NCBI GenBank assembly: GCA_964530195.1
Contig: CAZGXQ010000028.1
Coordinates: 1-8,432 of the forward strand
Length of the DNA stretch: 8,432 nucleotides
Direction of reading: 5' to 3'
Source of the DNA: CAZGXQ01 sp964530195
GTDB lineage: Bacteria > Patescibacteriota > Minisyncoccia > Minisyncoccales > GBS-2
The notes below the pieces were generated by a model, which was not told the DNA's origin, ran no database searches, and worked only from the letters and a program-made list of their open reading frames with translations. Positions 6,187-8,432 of this stretch are shown here, piece after piece (positions within the stretch are counted from its first letter, which is position 1; each line of letters opens with the position of its first letter). The position numbers were made by a program, and so were the translations under genes.

Positions 6187-6240
6187 AGCTAATAAGCTAA
6201 CCAGCTAATAAGCTAACCAGCTAATAAGCTAACAAGCTAG
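6187..6240 (+). repeat. Right repeat arm: three tandem 16-base units
   Basis: The unit AGCTAATAAGCTAACC occurs perfectly at 6187-6202 and 6203-6218, and with one mismatch at 6219-6234; AGCTAG at 6235-6240 begins a further partial copy. The array starts two bases after the stop of the four-helix-bundle gene. It ends five bases before the ATG of the response regulator, so that gene has no room for a normal Shine-Dalgarno sequence. Each unit is itself nearly palindromic (AGCT, four bases, AGCT), and any of the three copies could pair with the left arm. Confidence 0.9.
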
Positions 6241-6245
6241 ATATC

Positions 6246-6611
6246 ATGAAAAAAATATTAATTATTGAAGATGAAATTGTGTTAGCTGAAATGTATAAAG
6301 AGAAATTGGAAAAAGAAGGTTTTGAGGTTTTTTTAGCAAGTGAAATTGAAGAGGGAATAGAAATTGCAAAAAAGGAAAACCCAGATTTAATTTTGTTAGA
6401 TATTCTTTTGCCAAGAGAAAATGGGATTTCTTTTTTGGAAAAGATAAAAGATGAAAAAATACTTGAAAAAATTCCAGTTATTGCTTTTTCAAATTACGAT
6501 GACCCAGAGACAAAAAAGAAGGCTTTTGAAATGGGAGTAAAAGAATATTTAATTAAGGCAAACTATACCCCAGGAGAAGTTGTCGAAAAAATAAAAAAAT
6601 ACTTAAAATAA
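6246..6611 (+). CDS. Single-domain response regulator (CheY-like receiver)
   Basis: The 121-residue protein is a lone receiver domain. The acidic pair is E8-D9, the phosphoacceptor is D52 in LLDILLP, the switch serine is S82 in AFSNYDD, and the conserved lysine is K104 in YLIKANYTP. No DNA-binding or enzymatic output domain follows, so phosphorylation must act through protein contacts. It is the natural partner of the histidine kinase ending at 5773, although a four-helix-bundle cassette now separates the two. The start follows the right repeat arm by five bases and has no Shine-Dalgarno sequence, so translation may depend on coupling or on RNA processing of the repeat stem. Its stop codon directly abuts the next ATG. 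The SNYDD and KANYTP segments are typical of regulators from Patescibacteria, as far as I can recall that group. Confidence 0.93.
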   Translation: MKKILIIEDEIVLAEMYKEKLEKEGFEVFLASEIEEGIEIAKKENPDLILLDILLPRENGISFLEKIKDEKILEKIPVIAFSNYDDPETKKKAFEMGVKEYLIKANYTPGEVVEKIKKYLK

Positions 6612-7619
6612 ATGGCTTTTTATCAGTGTCCAAGCTGTAAAAAAGTTTGGCAATATCCAATTGGAAAATGTCCAGAATGTTTTTTAAATTTAGAGAGAAA
6701 AAAAGGAAATATAGCAAAAGTGATTGCAATTTCAAGAGTTGAAATTCCTTCAATTTTTCATCCAAAAGTTCCCTACTTTGTTTTAGTTTTAGAAGATGAA
6801 AACAAAAATCGTTGGATCAAAAAAAGCAAAAAAGAATATAAAATTGGAGAAACAATAGAAAAAGAAAAATTAACAAATGAAGAAGGGGTAATTGTTTTGA
6901 AAGTAAAGTATGATTATTTTGAAGTGATTGAAAAAATTTTTGAAATCTTGGAAAAAATTGAATTAAAGGAAGATTCAAAAATTTTAATTTTACCCACCCT
7001 AGAAAAACCTTCCCACCCTTACTTTAGAGACAACACTTCTCCAGAATTTTTAGAAGCTACTCTAAAATTTTTGTTTGAAAAGAAAATTAGACCAGAAAAT
7101 ATTAAAGTTTGTGCTCAAAGCTTTGATGAAATTGAAATTGGATTTAAAGCTCAAAGATCAGGATTATTAGAAATTTGCCAAAAATATAAGGTTTTACCTT
7201 TCGATTTATCAAAAGGAAATTTCATTAAAAAAGGAGATTTAGAAATTTCAGAAGAAGTCTTTAAATCAGATTTAATTTTAAATTTGCCAATTTTGAAAAT
7301 GGGGAGGGCTTCAGCTACAGAAAATTTATTTTTCTTTTTGAAAAAAGAAAATTATTTAGCTCAAAAATATCTTTATTCTGAAAAAGAAATCTTTGAAAAA
7401 TTAAAAGAAAAATTACCAAAAATTTTGACGATTGGAGAAGCAAGACACATTCAAGATGAAAAAGGATTTACCAATTATCTCTTTTTAGTTTTAGCTTCTT
7501 TTGAGCCAAAAAATTTAGATTTTGTATTTTTCAAAATTACTCAAAGAGAAAAATTGCCAGAGATTTTAGAGGGCTTGGAAATTGAAAAAATCGAAAGCAT
7601 TGGGGACATAGATTTTTAA
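6612..7619 (+). CDS. DUF35-like zinc ribbon/OB-fold fused to DUF362 domain
   Basis: The 335-residue protein seems to be a fusion. It starts with a four-cysteine zinc ribbon, C6-x2-C9 and C20-x2-C23. An OB-like segment follows (about 32-83: a GNIAKV strand, VEIPSIFHPKVPYFVLVLED and YKIGETI) in the order of DUF35 proteins, which support archaeal thiolase/HMG-CoA synthase. From about residue 118 it resembles DUF362: a KILILPTLEKP strand, NTSPEFLEATLKFL, a RSGLLEI segment, and SDLILNLPILKMGRASATENLF (about 223-244). The DUF362 function is not established; no ferredoxin-type cysteine cluster is seen here. Its ATG abuts the response regulator's stop without a gap, which implies translational coupling and co-transcription. 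The DUF35 half recalls the thiolase at the left edge, but the two are 6 kb apart. Domain calls are by motif only. Confidence 0.65.
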   Translation: MAFYQCPSCKKVWQYPIGKCPECFLNLERKKGNIAKVIAISRVEIPSIFHPKVPYFVLVLEDENKNRWIKKSKKEYKIGETIEKEKLTNEEGVIVLKVKYDYFEVIEKIFEILEKIELKEDSKILILPTLEKPSHPYFRDNTSPEFLEATLKFLFEKKIRPENIKVCAQSFDEIEIGFKAQRSGLLEICQKYKVLPFDLSKGNFIKKGDLEISEEVFKSDLILNLPILKMGRASATENLFFFLKKENYLAQKYLYSEKEIFEKLKEKLPKILTIGEARHIQDEKGFTNYLFLVLASFEPKNLDFVFFKITQREKLPEILEGLEIEKIESIGDIDF

Positions 7620-7623
7620 AAAT

Positions 7624-8432
7624 ATGGAAGGACTTTATGTTACAAATAGAAGAGGAGAAAAAGAACCATTTTCTTTCAAAAAGCTCTATCAAGGAGTAAG
7701 AAATTGTGGAGCATCAAAAGAATTAGCTCTTGAGATTGCTTCTAAAATTCAAAAAGAAATTTTCCCTGGAATTTCTACCCAGGCAATTTATCAAAGAGCC
7801 CTCGAACTTTTATTAGAAAAATCTCCAAAAAGTGCAATTAGGTTTAACCTAAAAAGCGCAATTGAAAAATTAGGACCTACAGGTTTTCCTTTTGAAAAAT
7901 TTGTTGCCAGGATTTTTGAGACTAAGGGATTTGAAGTAAAGGTTAATCAAATTGTTCCTGGTTTTTGTGTTCAATATGAAATAGATTTTGTAGCCAAAAA
8001 AGAAAATTTAGTTTATATTGGGGAATGTAAATTTCACTCTTTACCAGGGCAAAGAGTTGACCTTCAAGTAGCTTTATCTAATTTTGCAAGATTTTTAGAC
8101 ATTAAAAACGGAAAATTTTTAAATTCAAATTTCGAATACAAAAGCATTTTGGTAACAAACACAAAATTTACCCAAGATGCAATTTCTTATTCAAAATGTG
8201 TTGGGGTCGAACTTTTGGGCTGGAAATATCCTCCAGAAGGAGGACTAGAAAAAGAAATTGAGGAAAATAAACTATTTCCAGTTACCATTTTGCCTTCTGT
8301 TTCTTCTGAGTTGGGGAAAATACTTATTGAAAATAAAATTGTGCTTGTTAAAGATGTTTTTTCTCCAGAATTTGAAAAGTTAAAAATTGGAGGAAAAGAA
8401 AAAATTTTAAAAGAAGCAAAAGTTTTATTGGA
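7624..8432 (+). CDS. ATP-cone plus Mrr-like restriction endonuclease fold protein, 3' partial
   Basis: The open frame covers 269 codons and runs off the window. Residues 4-85 look like an ATP-cone: VTNRRGEKEPFSFKKL, then several helices ending with RFNLKSAIEKLGPTGF. This is the nucleotide-binding module that controls NrdR and ribonucleotide reductases. A Mrr-like nuclease domain follows, with FPFEKFVARIFETKGFEV (about 88-105), D121 in YEIDFVA and E134-C-K136 in GECKFH. These form the D...ExK metal-binding signature of the restriction endonuclease fold. The end (about 232-269, ILPSVSSELGKILIENKIVLVKDV then IGGKEKILKEA) looks like helix-hairpin-helix pairs. The gene starts four bases after the preceding stop and is probably in the same operon. 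A nucleotide-gated nuclease is a reasonable reading, but its target and whether it serves defence or repair are unknown. Confidence 0.78.
   Translation, partial: MEGLYVTNRRGEKEPFSFKKLYQGVRNCGASKELALEIASKIQKEIFPGISTQAIYQRALELLLEKSPKSAIRFNLKSAIEKLGPTGFPFEKFVARIFETKGFEVKVNQIVPGFCVQYEIDFVAKKENLVYIGECKFHSLPGQRVDLQVALSNFARFLDIKNGKFLNSNFEYKSILVTNTKFTQDAISYSKCVGVELLGWKYPPEGGLEKEIEENKLFPVTILPSVSSELGKILIENKIVLVKDVFSPEFEKLKIGGKEKILKEAKVLL

Larger units (their letters stand above)
5771..6240 (+). mobile_element. IVS-like cassette: four-helix-bundle gene enclosed by inverted repeats
   Basis: One small gene is bounded by complementary repeat arms. In RNA, 5771-5783 pairs with 6203-6215 (13 perfect pairs). 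After a 2/3-base internal loop, 5786-5798 pairs with 6187-6199 (13 pairs, one G-U). The stem closes right around the coding region. Known 23S rRNA intervening sequences have the same plan: an S23-type gene inside a long stem cut by RNase III. Here the unit sits between a histidine kinase and its response regulator. Removing it from one TAG (5771) to the other (6238) would leave the kinase stop five bases before the regulator ATG, as expected of an intact operon. Mobility is inferred; no transposase is present. Confidence 0.45.

Noticed and set aside
6187..6240. CRISPR array
   Set aside because: The 16-base units are directly tandem with no spacers and there are no cas genes.
5771..6240. Diversity-generating retroelement with an Avd-type accessory gene
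   Set aside because: The four-helix-bundle protein is related to Avd, but no reverse transcriptase, template repeat or variable repeat is visible in the window.
5771..6240. Transposon with a transposase-encoding cargo gene
   Set aside because: The inverted repeats look element-like, but the enclosed protein is an S23-type four-helix bundle without any transposase motif.
6553..6765. Minus-strand open frame across the regulator/DUF35 junction
   Set aside because: It overlaps two well-supported plus-strand genes and has no domain-like features.

Overview
The window is AT-rich and gene-dense. It uses all three standard stop codons, including TGA at 4221-4223, so it does not look like a code-25 lineage. 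Eight protein-coding loci lie wholly inside it, and a ninth and tenth are cut by its edges. No tRNA, rRNA or CRISPR array is visible, and no gene-free stretch exceeds 300 bases. The best guess for the host is a Candidate Phyla Radiation (Patescibacteria) bacterium. Supporting this are 7TM-type histidine kinases, a single-domain response regulator ending in a KANYTP-type segment, a four-helix-bundle 'S23' protein, bacterial -35/-10 promoter sequences, and start codons that mostly lack a Shine-Dalgarno sequence. Two genes (an SCP2-type thiolase end and a GTP-dependent dephospho-CoA kinase) belong to families best known from archaea. A DPANN archaeon is therefore possible but less likely.

Left part (1-1248): the C-terminal end of a thiolase runs into a convergent, overlapping gene for an archaeal-type GTP-dependent dephospho-CoA kinase. 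Diverging from that gene is a membrane-anchored class I methyltransferase resembling the ATPSCKMT/FAM173 lysine methyltransferases.

Middle part (1305-6611): a multi-membrane-pass sensor with a GAF domain but no kinase domain comes first. After a good sigma70-like promoter, an alpha-oxoamine-synthase-family PLP enzyme follows, broken by a one-base frameshift in a run of A. Next comes a complete histidine kinase whose membrane sensor is a paralogue of the kinase-less protein, and then its likely response regulator. Between kinase and regulator sits a four-helix-bundle gene bounded by AGCTAATAAGCTAACC-type repeats in inverted orientation. These could fold into a stem of about 26 base pairs enclosing the whole gene. 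This closely resembles the layout of 23S rRNA intervening sequences, but here it lies inside a two-component operon.

Right part (6612-8432): a gene abutting the response regulator encodes a fusion of a DUF35-like zinc ribbon/OB fold with a DUF362 domain. Four bases later begins a protein with an N-terminal ATP-cone and a Mrr-like restriction-endonuclease domain, cut by the window edge.

Spacing from 2983 onward is tight and all genes point the same way. One transcript from the promoter near 2903-2931 could carry the PLP enzyme, the histidine kinase, the inserted cassette, the response regulator and the two downstream genes. What the signalling pair senses or controls cannot be read from the sequence.
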